A stretch of DNA of 13,224 bases, from positions 1 to 13,224 of the forward strand of contig CATWQE010000071.1 in assembly GCA_958352855.1 (NCBI GenBank), read 5' to 3'. Below are positions 1-5,428 of this stretch, one piece after another. Position 1 is the first letter of the stretch. Every line of letters starts with the position of its first letter. The translations under genes and the position numbers were made by a program. This DNA comes from an uncultured Bacillota bacterium (GTDB lineage: Bacteria > Bacillota > Clostridia > Lachnospirales > Lachnospiraceae). Under the pieces are notes generated by a model. The model made no database searches and was not told the origin of the DNA. It worked only from the letters and a program-made list of their open reading frames with translations.

Positions 1-117
1 AACGGTAAAGCAAAAAAAGTTATCGTTTACAAATATAAGAGAAAAACCGGTTATCACAAGAAAAACGGTCACAGACAGCAGTTTACAAAAGTAAAAATTG
101 AAAAAATCAATGCTTAA
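1..117 (+). CDS. rplU: 50S ribosomal protein L21, C-terminal end (partial)
   Basis: The window opens inside this gene; only the last 38 codons and the TAA stop are present. L21 is a component of the large ribosomal subunit that binds 23S rRNA. The tail is very basic and carries the characteristic L21 C-terminal pattern KVIVYKYKRKTGYHKKNGHR followed by QQFTKVKIEKI, in the family's usual place. The identification is also fixed by the neighbours, since rplU-prp-rpmA is a standard Firmicutes order. The promoter and any leader lie upstream of the window and cannot be judged. Confidence 0.95.
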   Translation, partial: NGKAKKVIVYKYKRKTGYHKKNGHRQQFTKVKIEKINA

Positions 118-137
118 TCTGGTAGATTTCAGAAATT

Positions 138-464
138 ATGATTAAAGTAACGATTTATCAGGATTCAGAACAGAGAATCTCAGGTTTTACCATGCAGGAT
201 CATGCAGGATATGCTGAGAGCGGCAGCGACATTGTATGTGCGGCGGCATCAGCACTGGCACAGAACACTGTAAATTCTATTGAGCGCTTCACAGAAGATA
301 CCTTTTCTGTAGATATTAATGAAGAAGCCGGTGAATTGCAGGTGAAGCTGGAGTCAGGGTATTCCAAAGAGACGGCATTGTTGCTGGATTCCCTTATCCT
401 CGGTTTACAGGGGATAGAAGAAGAATACATGGAATATATCGATGTAATATTCGAGGAGGTGTAA
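138..464 (+). CDS. prp: Ribosomal-processing cysteine protease Prp (YsxB family)
   Basis: This 108-residue protein belongs to the Prp/YsxB family, which removes the N-terminal extension of ribosomal protein L27 in Firmicutes. The catalytic pair is visible as His22 (in DHAGYAESGSD) and Cys34 (in DIVCAAAS), the family's signature spacing. The length is typical. It sits between rplU and rpmA, and the L27 encoded just downstream carries the matching cleavage site, so enzyme and substrate are made from the same transcript. No strong Shine-Dalgarno sequence precedes the ATG; the 20-nt gap after rplU offers only a weak GGTAG at 121-125. This may hold protease output below that of the ribosomal proteins, or reflect coupling to rplU translation (inference). 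The function of the family is well established. Confidence 0.95.
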   Translation: MIKVTIYQDSEQRISGFTMQDHAGYAESGSDIVCAAASALAQNTVNSIERFTEDTFSVDINEEAGELQVKLESGYSKETALLLDSLILGLQGIEEEYMEYIDVIFEEV

Positions 465-468
465 AGAC

Positions 469-759
469 ATGTTAAAAATGAACCTTCAGTTATTTGCACA
501 TAAAAAAGGTGTTGGTTCTACAAAGAACGGACGTGACTCTGAGTCCAAAAGACTTGGCGCCAAAAGAGCTGACGGACAGTTTGTAAAAGCTGGAAATATC
601 CTTTACAGACAGCGTGGAACAAAAATCCATCCAGGCGTTAACGTAGGAAGAGGCGGAGATGACACTTTATTTGCATTAGTAGACGGTGTTGTTCGTTTCG
701 AAAGAAAAGGCAGAGACAAAAAACAGGTTTCTGTATTTCCAGTAGTTACTGAAGAGTAA
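469..759 (+). CDS. rpmA: 50S ribosomal protein L27 with cleavable N-terminal extension
   Basis: L27 lies near the peptidyl-transferase centre, with its N-terminus reaching towards the tRNA ends. The 96-residue product starts MLKMNLQLF followed by AHKKG. The first nine residues are the Firmicutes-specific extension, which Prp cuts after Phe9 to leave a mature protein of 87 residues starting AHKKGVGS. The rest (KNGRDSESKRLGAKRADGQ, GNILYRQRGTKIHPG) is classic L27. A strong GAGGAGGTG ribosome binding site overlaps the end of prp, and the gap to prp is only 4 nt. A hairpin with a T tract follows 17 nt after the stop. Confidence 0.97.
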   Translation: MLKMNLQLFAHKKGVGSTKNGRDSESKRLGAKRADGQFVKAGNILYRQRGTKIHPGVNVGRGGDDTLFALVDGVVRFERKGRDKKQVSVFPVVTEE

Positions 760-776
760 TTCACGATAACAAGGGC

Positions 777-812
777 GGCTTCAAATCTTTTAGGGGTTTG
801 AAGCCATTTTTT
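777..812 (+). terminator. Intrinsic terminator or attenuator between rpmA and obgE
   Basis: A perfect 9-bp inverted repeat, GGCTTCAAA (777-785) and TTTGAAGCC (797-805) with an 11-nt loop, is followed directly by ATTTTTT (806-812). This is the form of a rho-independent terminator on the + strand. It ends 16 nt before obgE and no clear promoter is seen after it, so it probably lets part of the transcription through and sets a lower level for obgE and the genes that follow. Confidence 0.72.
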
Positions 813-828
813 ATAGAAAGAGGTTAAT

Positions 829-2121
829 ATGTTTGCAGACAGAGCAAAAATTTATATCCGTTCCGGAAAAGGCGGAGACGGGCATGTAAGCTTCCGAAGA
901 GAGCTTTTTGTTCCCAATGGCGGACCGGACGGCGGAGACGGCGGAAAAGGCGGAGATGTTATCTTTGAAGTAGATAAGGGTATGAATGCACTGACTGATT
1001 ATCGTCATAAAAGCAAATATAAAGCAGGTGACGGTGAGCAGGGAGGCAAAAAACGCTGCCATGGTGCAAACGGAAAGGATATCATCTTAAAGGTACCGGA
1101 GGGCACTGTCATTAAGGAAGCTACCACAGGTAAAGTCATTGCAGATATGTCCGGTGAAAATACCAGACAGATTGTACTGCGCGGCGGAAGAGGCGGAAAG
1201 GGAAACCAGCATTATGCCACCGCTACCATGCAGGTTCCCAAATATGCACAGCCGGGCCAGCCGGCACAGGAGCTGGAGGTACAGTTGGAATTAAAGGTGA
1301 TTGCAGACGTGGGACTTTTAGGCTTTCCAAATGTAGGAAAGTCAACCTTACTTTCCAGAGTCAGCAATGCAAGACCGGAAATTGCAAATTATCACTTTAC
1401 CACCTTAAGCCCCCATTTAGGTGTAGTTGATTTAGACGGATGTGACGGATTTGTCATTGCGGATATCCCTGGACTTATTGAAGGAGCTTCCCAGGGTGTG
1501 GGGCTTGGACATCAGTTTTTGCGTCACATTGAGCGTACCAGAGTCTTGATTCACCTGGTAGATGCGGCATCCACAGAGGGAAGAGATCCCATTGACGACA
1601 TTTATAAAATTAACAAAGAACTGGAAGCTTATGATCCGGAGCTTTCCAAACGTCCACAGGTTATTGCAGCAAATAAAATTGATGCCATTTATGAAGGGGA
1701 TGAAGACCCTGTCCAGAAAATCCGAGAGGAATTTGAACCTCAGGGCATTAAGGTTTTCGCTATTTCTGCGGTAAGCGGCAAAGGCTTAAAAGAACTGCTG
1801 TATTATGTGAAGCAGCTTTTAGATTCTATTGAAAAAGAGCCTGTAGTATTCCAGCAGGAATTCTTCCCGGAGGATATGCTGATTACCGAAAATCTGCCTT
1901 ATACCGTAGCCCAGGATGCGGAAAATGAGCATATCTTTATTATTGAAGGACCTAAGATTGAAAAAATGCTGGGCTATACTAATCTGGATTCTGAGAAGGG
2001 CTTCTTATTCTTCCAGAAATTCCTGAAAGAAAGCGGCATTTTAGCAGATTTGGAAAAAGCCGGAATCCAGGAAGGCGATACAGTCCGTATGTACGGATTT
2101 GACTTTGATTATTACAAGTAA
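829..2121 (+). CDS. obgE: GTPase Obg (CgtA), ribosome assembly and stress GTPase
   Basis: Obg is an essential, slow GTPase that binds the 50S subunit late in assembly and links ribosome status to (p)ppGpp. The 430-residue length matches the family. Residues 1-158 form the glycine-rich Obg fold (GKGGDG, GGPDGGDGGKGGD, GGRGGKGN). The GTPase domain shows G1 GFPNVGKST at 165-173, G3 DIPG at 212-215, G4 NKID at 282-285, and G5 near SAVSGKG. The last roughly 80 residues form an OCT domain ending in a short aromatic and acidic tail (YGFDFDYYK). The ATG at 829 follows an AGAGG ribosome binding site and gives the family's normal start, MFADRAKIYIRSGKGGDG. A terminator-like hairpin separates it from rpmA; yhbY follows after 16 nt. 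Confidence 0.97.
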   Translation: MFADRAKIYIRSGKGGDGHVSFRRELFVPNGGPDGGDGGKGGDVIFEVDKGMNALTDYRHKSKYKAGDGEQGGKKRCHGANGKDIILKVPEGTVIKEATTGKVIADMSGENTRQIVLRGGRGGKGNQHYATATMQVPKYAQPGQPAQELEVQLELKVIADVGLLGFPNVGKSTLLSRVSNARPEIANYHFTTLSPHLGVVDLDGCDGFVIADIPGLIEGASQGVGLGHQFLRHIERTRVLIHLVDAASTEGRDPIDDIYKINKELEAYDPELSKRPQVIAANKIDAIYEGDEDPVQKIREEFEPQGIKVFAISAVSGKGLKELLYYVKQLLDSIEKEPVVFQQEFFPEDMLITENLPYTVAQDAENEHIFIIEGPKIEKMLGYTNLDSEKGFLFFQKFLKESGILADLEKAGIQEGDTVRMYGFDFDYYK

Positions 2122-2137
2122 ACCATAGGAGAAAAAC

Positions 2138-2428
2138 ATGACAAGCAAACAAAGAGCATATTTAAAAGGACTTGCTATGACCATGGAGCCTATTTTTCAG
2201 ATCGGTAAATCCAGCCTTACTCCGGAAAATACTGCGGCAGTGGCAGAGGCTTTGGAAGCAAGGGAACTGATTAAAATCAGTGTACTGCAAAATTGTATGG
2301 ATGATCCCAGAGAAATCGCAGAGGTTCTGGCAGAACGTACACATTCTCAGGTAGTACAGGTCATCGGAAAGAAAATTGTTCTGTATAAGGAAGGCAAAGA
2401 TAAGAAGAAAAAAATCTTCCTGCCATAA
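2138..2428 (+). CDS. yhbY: YhbY-family (CRM domain) RNA-binding protein
   Basis: A 96-residue single-domain CRM (CRS1-YhbY) protein; the family binds precursors of the large ribosomal subunit and shares the fold of IF3-C. Visible family features are MTSKQRAYLKGLA, PIFQIGKSSLTPE and the highly conserved ALEARELIKISVLQNC. One oddity is the loop usually written GxxG, which reads Gly23-Lys-Ser-Ser26 here, with the last glycine replaced by serine. The basic C-terminus (KEGKDKKKK) fits RNA binding. The ribosome binding site TAGGAG (2126-2131) lies 6 nt before the ATG, and the stop overlaps a possible nadD ATG by one base. Position between obgE and nadD supports a role in ribosome assembly. Confidence 0.93.
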   Translation: MTSKQRAYLKGLAMTMEPIFQIGKSSLTPENTAAVAEALEARELIKISVLQNCMDDPREIAEVLAERTHSQVVQVIGKKIVLYKEGKDKKKKIFLP

Positions 2429-2451
2429 TGGCAAAAAAGGTAGGGGTCATC

Positions 2452-3102
2452 ATGGAAAAGAGAAAAAGAATCGGTATCATGGGTGGAACTTTTGACCCTA
2501 TTCATATTGGACATTTGATTTTAGGAGAAACAGCGTACCAGCAGTTTCAGTTAGATAAAGTATTGTTTATGCCTGCCGGAAATCCTCCCCATAAGAGAAA
2601 CCGGCAGGACAGAGCCAGTAATGTTCAGCGCACAGAAATGGTACGAAGAGCCATTTTGGGTAATTCCCATTTTGCTCTTTCTCTGGAGGAAATGGAAAAA
2701 GAAGGGCTTAGTTATACTTACGAAACTCTGGAGCATTTAAAAGCAGCACATCCTGATACAGATTATTATTTTATTCTGGGTGCAGACTCTCTATATGATT
2801 TTGAAAAATGGAAGGAACCTGGAAGAATCTTAAAAGCCTGCACGATTCTGGTAGCCACCAGAAATCACACCAGCTATGAGCGACTGGAAGCAGTTATGAC
2901 ACTGTTGGAGGAAAAATACGGAGGGCAGATTGAAAAGCTGGACTCTCTGAACATTGATATTTCCTCGAAACAGATTCGCTCCTGGATCCTTCAGGGGCGT
3001 TCTCTGGCCTATTATGTGCCGGAGACAGTGATTTCTTATATTACGGAAAATAACATCTATAAGGATTGTGATAAGGATGAAATCAGAAATAGCAAAGTTT
3101 GA
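2452..3102 (+). CDS. nadD: Nicotinate-nucleotide adenylyltransferase
   Basis: NadD joins nicotinate mononucleotide and ATP to form deamido-NAD in NAD synthesis. The 216-residue protein has the nucleotidyltransferase signature GGTFDPIHIGH at 11-21 (HxGH at 18-21) and the second signature ISSKQIR at 170-176, here with SSKQ where many members have SST/SSS. LGADSLYDFEKWK and VATR motifs are also typical. I chose the ATG at 2452 because TAGGGG (2441-2446) sits 5 nt before it and the product then begins MEKRKRIGIMGGTF, as the family does. An in-frame ATG at 2428 would add eight residues but has no clear ribosome binding site. The 3' end overlaps yqeK by 26 nt, so translation is probably coupled. 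Confidence 0.95.
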   Translation: MEKRKRIGIMGGTFDPIHIGHLILGETAYQQFQLDKVLFMPAGNPPHKRNRQDRASNVQRTEMVRRAILGNSHFALSLEEMEKEGLSYTYETLEHLKAAHPDTDYYFILGADSLYDFEKWKEPGRILKACTILVATRNHTSYERLEAVMTLLEEKYGGQIEKLDSLNIDISSKQIRSWILQGRSLAYYVPETVISYITENNIYKDCDKDEIRNSKV

Positions 3103-3685
3103 AAAAAAACTGAAAAAATACCTAGATAAAGAACGGTTTATCCATACCCAGGGCGTGATGTATACCGCGGCAGCACTGGCTATGGCTCATGGAGCAGATA
3201 TGGAGAAGGCAAGACTTGCCGGACTTCTTCATGACTGTGCCAAATGTATTCCCAACAAAAAGAAATGGAAGCTGTGCGACAAATATCATATTCTGCTTTC
3301 TGAGTGTGAGCAGCAAAATCCCTTTTTGCTCCATGCAAAACTTGGGGTTGCCATTGCCAGGGAAAAGTATGAGATTCAGGATGAAGAGATTCTCTCTGCT
3401 ATCCGCTGGCATACCACAGGAAAGGACAATATGACAGATTTAGAGAAAATTGTTTATATTGCTGATTATATTGAGCCACAGAGGGACAAAGCCCCGAATC
3501 TGGAATGGATCCGTAAGGTTGCATTTATGGATTTGAATGAAGGTATGTATTATATTTTAAAAGACAGCTTATCCTATTTAGGAAGAAGCGGAAGAACCAT
3601 AGACCCTGCTACAGAAAAAGCATTTCACTATTATGAAACCATGCACCTTGCAAAAAGGGGAAAGGAGAAAAACAACCATGAATAG
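3077..3685 (+). CDS. yqeK: HD-domain protein YqeK, probable symmetrical Ap4A hydrolase
   Basis: YqeK proteins are HD-superfamily metallohydrolases; characterised members split diadenosine tetraphosphate (Ap4A) into two ADP. The expected metal ligands are visible: His23 (FIHTQGV), His52-Asp53 (LLHDCAK), His86 (LLHAKLG), His112 (IRWHTTG) and Asp130 (IADYIEPQRD). The 202-residue length fits the family. The ATG at 3077 gives MKSEIAKFEKKL and has AAGGA about 11 nt upstream; a GTG at 3068 would add three residues but is only 3 nt from the same AAGG. The gene overlaps nadD by 26 nt and rsfS by 8 nt, so the three are surely one translational unit. Ap4A hydrolase activity is inferred from family membership. 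Confidence 0.92.
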   Translation: MKSEIAKFEKKLKKYLDKERFIHTQGVMYTAAALAMAHGADMEKARLAGLLHDCAKCIPNKKKWKLCDKYHILLSECEQQNPFLLHAKLGVAIAREKYEIQDEEILSAIRWHTTGKDNMTDLEKIVYIADYIEPQRDKAPNLEWIRKVAFMDLNEGMYYILKDSLSYLGRSGRTIDPATEKAFHYYETMHLAKRGKEKNNHE

Positions 3686-4028
3686 TAAAGAAATTGCACG
3701 TCTGGCTTGTGAAGCCATGGAAGATAAAAAAGCACAGGATATTAAAATCATTAATATTGAACAGGTATCTACACTTGCAGACTACTTTATTATTGCCAGC
3801 GGAGCTAACCGCAATCAGGTACAGGCCATGGCAGATAATGTAGACGAAGTTCTGGGAAGAGCCGGAGTAGAACCAAAACAGATGGAAGGCTATCAGAGTG
3901 CAAACTGGATTTTAATGGATTACAGAGATGTGGTCATTCACATTTTTGACGAAGAAAACCGTTTGTTCTATGATTTGGAGCGCATCTGGAGAGACGGCTC
4001 TTTGGTAGAGCGGGAAAGCCTGAACTAA
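3678..4028 (+). CDS. rsfS: Ribosomal silencing factor RsfS
   Basis: RsfS (DUF143, Iojap) binds ribosomal protein L14 on free 50S subunits and blocks joining with 30S, lowering translation in starved or stationary cells. The 116-residue sequence shows the family core: STLADYFIIASGANRNQVQAMADNV at about 31-55, then GYQSANWILMDYRDVVIHIF at 71-90 and the ending ENRLFYDLERIWRDG. The ATG at 3678 is preceded by AAAGGAG (3661-3667) and gives the standard start MNSKEIARLACEAMEDKK. A longer in-frame reading from 3633 lies inside yqeK and lacks a ribosome binding site. It is the last gene of the left block; a strong terminator follows. Confidence 0.95.
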   Translation: MNSKEIARLACEAMEDKKAQDIKIINIEQVSTLADYFIIASGANRNQVQAMADNVDEVLGRAGVEPKQMEGYQSANWILMDYRDVVIHIFDEENRLFYDLERIWRDGSLVERESLN

Positions 4029-4038
4029 AATTTTTTAT

Positions 4039-4096
4039 ATAGAGTGAGTTGCCATATTCCAAAGTATTGTTTATGTGGCAGCCCACTCTATTTTTA
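4039..4096 (+). terminator. Strong intrinsic terminator between convergent rsfS and lexA
   Basis: Two 19-nt arms, 4039-4057 and 4073-4091, pair along their whole length with only three G-U wobbles around a 15-nt loop, and TTTTT follows. The hairpin ends rsfS transcripts. It also lies just beyond the lexA stop (4099-4101 on the - strand), but in that direction it is followed by ATAAAAAATTTT and not a U run, so its use as a lexA terminator is less certain. Confidence 0.88.
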
Positions 4097-4098
4097 TT

Positions 4099-4725
4099 CT
4101 AGCGCATAAAGCGGAAAACACCGATTACCTTTCCAAGAATCTGAAAAGACTGATCCGGTTCTACAATAATAGGATCCATAAAATCATTTTCCGGCTGAAG
4201 ACGGATATGACCATTTTCCTTATAAAAAGTTTTGACCGTTGCAGAATCATCCACCAGCGCAACTACCTTCTGACCATTCTCCGCAGTCTGAAGCTGTTCT
4301 ACTACCACATAATCTCCTTCAAAGATACCGGCATTAATCATACTGTCTCCCTGAACAACCAGCATAAATGTTTTGTTATTAGGCATATATTCTGCCGGAA
4401 TTGGGAAATAGCCTTCAATGTTTTCTACTGCAAGCAATGGCTCACCGGCAGCTACTTTTCCAAGGATAGGAACATTTACGGTTTCTCTGCGTACCAGATT
4501 AAAATTATCATCTACAATTTCAATGGCTCTTGGCTTCGTAGGGTCTCTGCGGATATATCCGTTTTTCTCCAGAGTTTCCAGATGAGAATGAACAGAAGAA
4601 GTGGATTTTAAATCGACTGCTTCACAAATCTCCCGGACAGAAGGAGGGAAGCCTCTGTTTAAAATTTCATTTTTCATATATTCTAAAATTTCAGATTGTT
4701 TTTGGCTGATTTTTCCATATGTCAT
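4099..4725 (-). CDS. lexA: LexA, SOS-response repressor and autoprotease
   Basis: LexA represses DNA-damage genes and cleaves itself when RecA filaments form. The 208-residue protein has an N-terminal winged helix-turn-helix (residues 1-65; PPSVREICEAVDLKSTSSVHSHLETLEKNGYI) and a C-terminal S24 peptidase domain. The cleavage site is Ala93-Gly94 (VAAGEP), the nucleophile Ser128 (QGDSM) and the general base Lys165 (ATVKTF). The ATG at 4725 has a GGAGG ribosome binding site 8 nt upstream. It diverges from a YneA-like gene, the same arrangement as lexA-yneA in Bacillus, with LexA boxes between them, so autoregulation is likely. A long open frame on the opposite strand (about 4075-4611) is only its shadow. 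Confidence 0.97.
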   Translation of the reverse strand: MTYGKISQKQSEILEYMKNEILNRGFPPSVREICEAVDLKSTSSVHSHLETLEKNGYIRRDPTKPRAIEIVDDNFNLVRRETVNVPILGKVAAGEPLLAVENIEGYFPIPAEYMPNNKTFMLVVQGDSMINAGIFEGDYVVVEQLQTAENGQKVVALVDDSATVKTFYKENGHIRLQPENDFMDPIIVEPDQSFQILGKVIGVFRFMR

Positions 4726-4747
4726 ATCAGGTACCTCCGGTTTCTAT

Positions 4748-4780
4748 GTACAGCCTCCTGTACTGTTCTTTCTATGAACA
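4748..4780 (-). repeat. Two adjacent hairpins in the lexA 5' untranslated leader
   Basis: Read in the lexA direction, TGTTC-N7-GAACA (4780-4764) is followed with no gap by GTACAG-GAGG-CTGTAC (4763-4748). The second has a perfect 6-bp stem and a tetraloop reading GAGG, which resembles a Shine-Dalgarno core but has no start codon at a useful distance. The true lexA ribosome binding site lies about 11 nt further on. A role in lexA translation or mRNA stability is possible but unproven. Confidence 0.5.
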
Positions 4781-4797
4781 TTTATTTTAAATATCAT

Positions 4798-4825
4798 ATC
4801 ATAAATTATCCTATAATGCAAACAA
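4798..4825 (-). promoter_or_regulatory. Candidate lexA promoter
   Basis: On the - strand TTGTTT (4825-4820) and TATGAT (4803-4798) are separated by 16 nt, which would start transcription near 4791. LexA-like site 1 lies 7 bp upstream of this -35. Another reading, CAGACA (4841-4836) with CATTAT (4818-4813) at 17 nt, would place site 1 over the -35. The sequence does not decide between them. Confidence 0.4.
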
Positions 4826-4831
4826 ATATTC

Positions 4832-4845
4832 GGAATGTCTGTTCG
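4832..4845. promoter_or_regulatory. LexA box 1 (two mismatches)
   Basis: GGAAT-GTCT-GTTCG matches the Firmicutes LexA consensus CGAAC-N4-GTTCG at 8 of 10 defined positions, with a perfect right half. It is the box nearest lexA and the best candidate for autoregulation. Confidence 0.6.
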
Positions 4846-4855
4846 TTTTGGAATT

Positions 4856-4869
4856 CGAAAATATGTTCG
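4856..4869. promoter_or_regulatory. LexA box 2 (one mismatch)
   Basis: CGAAA-ATAT-GTTCG matches the consensus at 9 of 10 defined positions. It lies between the two divergent promoters, just upstream of the yneA -35, 24 bp centre to centre from box 1. Confidence 0.8.
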
Positions 4870-4877
4870 AAATAGTA

Positions 4878-4906
4878 TTGACAAACATTTGTTCTTGTAG
4901 TATTCT
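4878..4906 (+). promoter_or_regulatory. SOS promoter of the YneA-like gene
   Basis: A perfect -35 TTGACA (4878-4883), a 17-nt spacer and TATTCT (4901-4906) form a strong sigma-A-type promoter with a start near 4913. LexA box 3 covers the end of the -35 and the upper spacer, and boxes 4 and 5 lie just downstream of the start, so bound LexA would block both binding and escape of RNA polymerase. Strong promoter plus heavy repression suits a gene silent until DNA damage. Confidence 0.82.
4882..4895. promoter_or_regulatory. LexA box 3, overlapping the -35
   Basis: CAAAC-ATTT-GTTCT matches the consensus at 8 of 10 defined positions. It overlaps the last two bases of the TTGACA element and 12 bases of the spacer, the position expected for direct competition with RNA polymerase. 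Confidence 0.65.
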
Positions 4907-4919
4907 TGTTTTAATAAGA

Positions 4920-4933
4920 AGAACAAATGTTCA
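4920..4933. promoter_or_regulatory. LexA box 4, inner core perfect
   Basis: AGAAC-AAAT-GTTCA keeps the perfect GAAC-N4-GTTC core and differs only at the two outermost bases. It lies about 7 nt downstream of the predicted yneA transcription start and touches box 5 with no gap. Confidence 0.78.
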
Positions 4934-4947
4934 CGAACGTATTTTCG
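4934..4947. promoter_or_regulatory. LexA box 5, abutting box 4
   Basis: CGAAC-GTAT-TTTCG matches the consensus at 9 of 10 defined positions. It begins on the base after box 4 ends, giving 14 bp between centres, and ends 7 nt before the ribosome binding site of the YneA-like gene. Confidence 0.75.
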
Positions 4948-4970
4948 TTTACGCAAAGGAGGATTTCACC

Positions 4971-5351
4971 ATGAACGAGAGAACACAGGGATTTGTTGTT
5001 GTAACAGAATCCTATAAGAAGGAAAGAAACCGACAGAAAACAGCAGCAATGAAAAAAAGAAGCCTTTATTGTGCAGCCGCCTTGTTGACGGTCATACTGG
5101 TTTTGATTTTTAATACAGCAAATATTGCAAATGCAGGGACAAGAGAGTCAGAGCGTTATAAATATTTTACCAGTATTGAAGTACAGGCAGGAACCAGCTT
5201 GTGGGATATTGCAGAAGAATATATGACAGAAGAATATGATTCTCCACAGGAATATATTCAGGAAGTAAAAAATATTAATCACATGAGTCATGATTTGATT
5301 TATGAAGGCTCTTATTTATGTGTACCATACTATTCTTCTGAAAAAAAATAA
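4971..5351 (+). CDS. yneA: YneA-like SOS cell-division inhibitor, LysM membrane protein
   Basis: This 126-residue protein resembles YneA-type inhibitors, which arrest division during the SOS response. It has an N-terminal basic cytoplasmic part of about 30 residues, one membrane segment (about 31-50, SLYCAAALLTVILVLIFNTA), and an external LysM domain (about 68-120: SIEVQAGTSLWDIAEEYM, then IYEGSYLCVPYY). The start at 4971 is fixed by AAAGGAGG (4955-4962) 8 nt upstream. The open frame continues upstream across the LexA boxes but is not coding. B. subtilis YneA has a shorter N-terminal part, so the basic tail is a difference. Divergence from lexA and the five LexA boxes support the role; direct sequence identity outside LysM is low in this family, so the symbol is by analogy. 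Confidence 0.82.
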   Translation: MNERTQGFVVVTESYKKERNRQKTAAMKKRSLYCAAALLTVILVLIFNTANIANAGTRESERYKYFTSIEVQAGTSLWDIAEEYMTEEYDSPQEYIQEVKNINHMSHDLIYEGSYLCVPYYSSEKK

Positions 5352-5363
5352 GAGCAGTACTGC

Positions 5364-5392
5364 TTGTTTCCTTTCTTTCTCAATGATAAAAT
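5364..5392 (+). promoter_or_regulatory. Candidate promoter of the LacI-family gene
   Basis: TTGTTT (5364-5369), a 17-nt spacer and TAAAAT (5387-5392) lie 36 nt before the start codon, giving a leader of about 30 nt. The spacing is ideal and each element has one or two mismatches or more to consensus. It suggests the regulator gene is separate from the SOS gene upstream. Confidence 0.5.
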
Positions 5393-5428
5393 ATGCTTAG
5401 AATCAGGAAAAGAAAGGAAAACATACTT

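Noticed and set aside
4075..4611. A 178-codon open frame on the + strand opposite lexA
   Set aside because: It begins inside the rsfS terminator, has no ribosome binding site, and mirrors lexA, which is certain from its autoprotease residues.
4848..4970. An upstream extension of the YneA-like protein by 41 residues
   Set aside because: The extension covers LexA boxes 2-5 and the promoter, and AAAGGAGG precedes the ATG at 4971.
5353..5380. AGCAGTACTGCT followed by T-rich DNA after the YneA-like gene, as a terminator
   Set aside because: The usable stem is only about 4 bp and the T tract is broken by several C; at best a weak terminator, and the T-rich part is better explained as the -35 of the next promoter.
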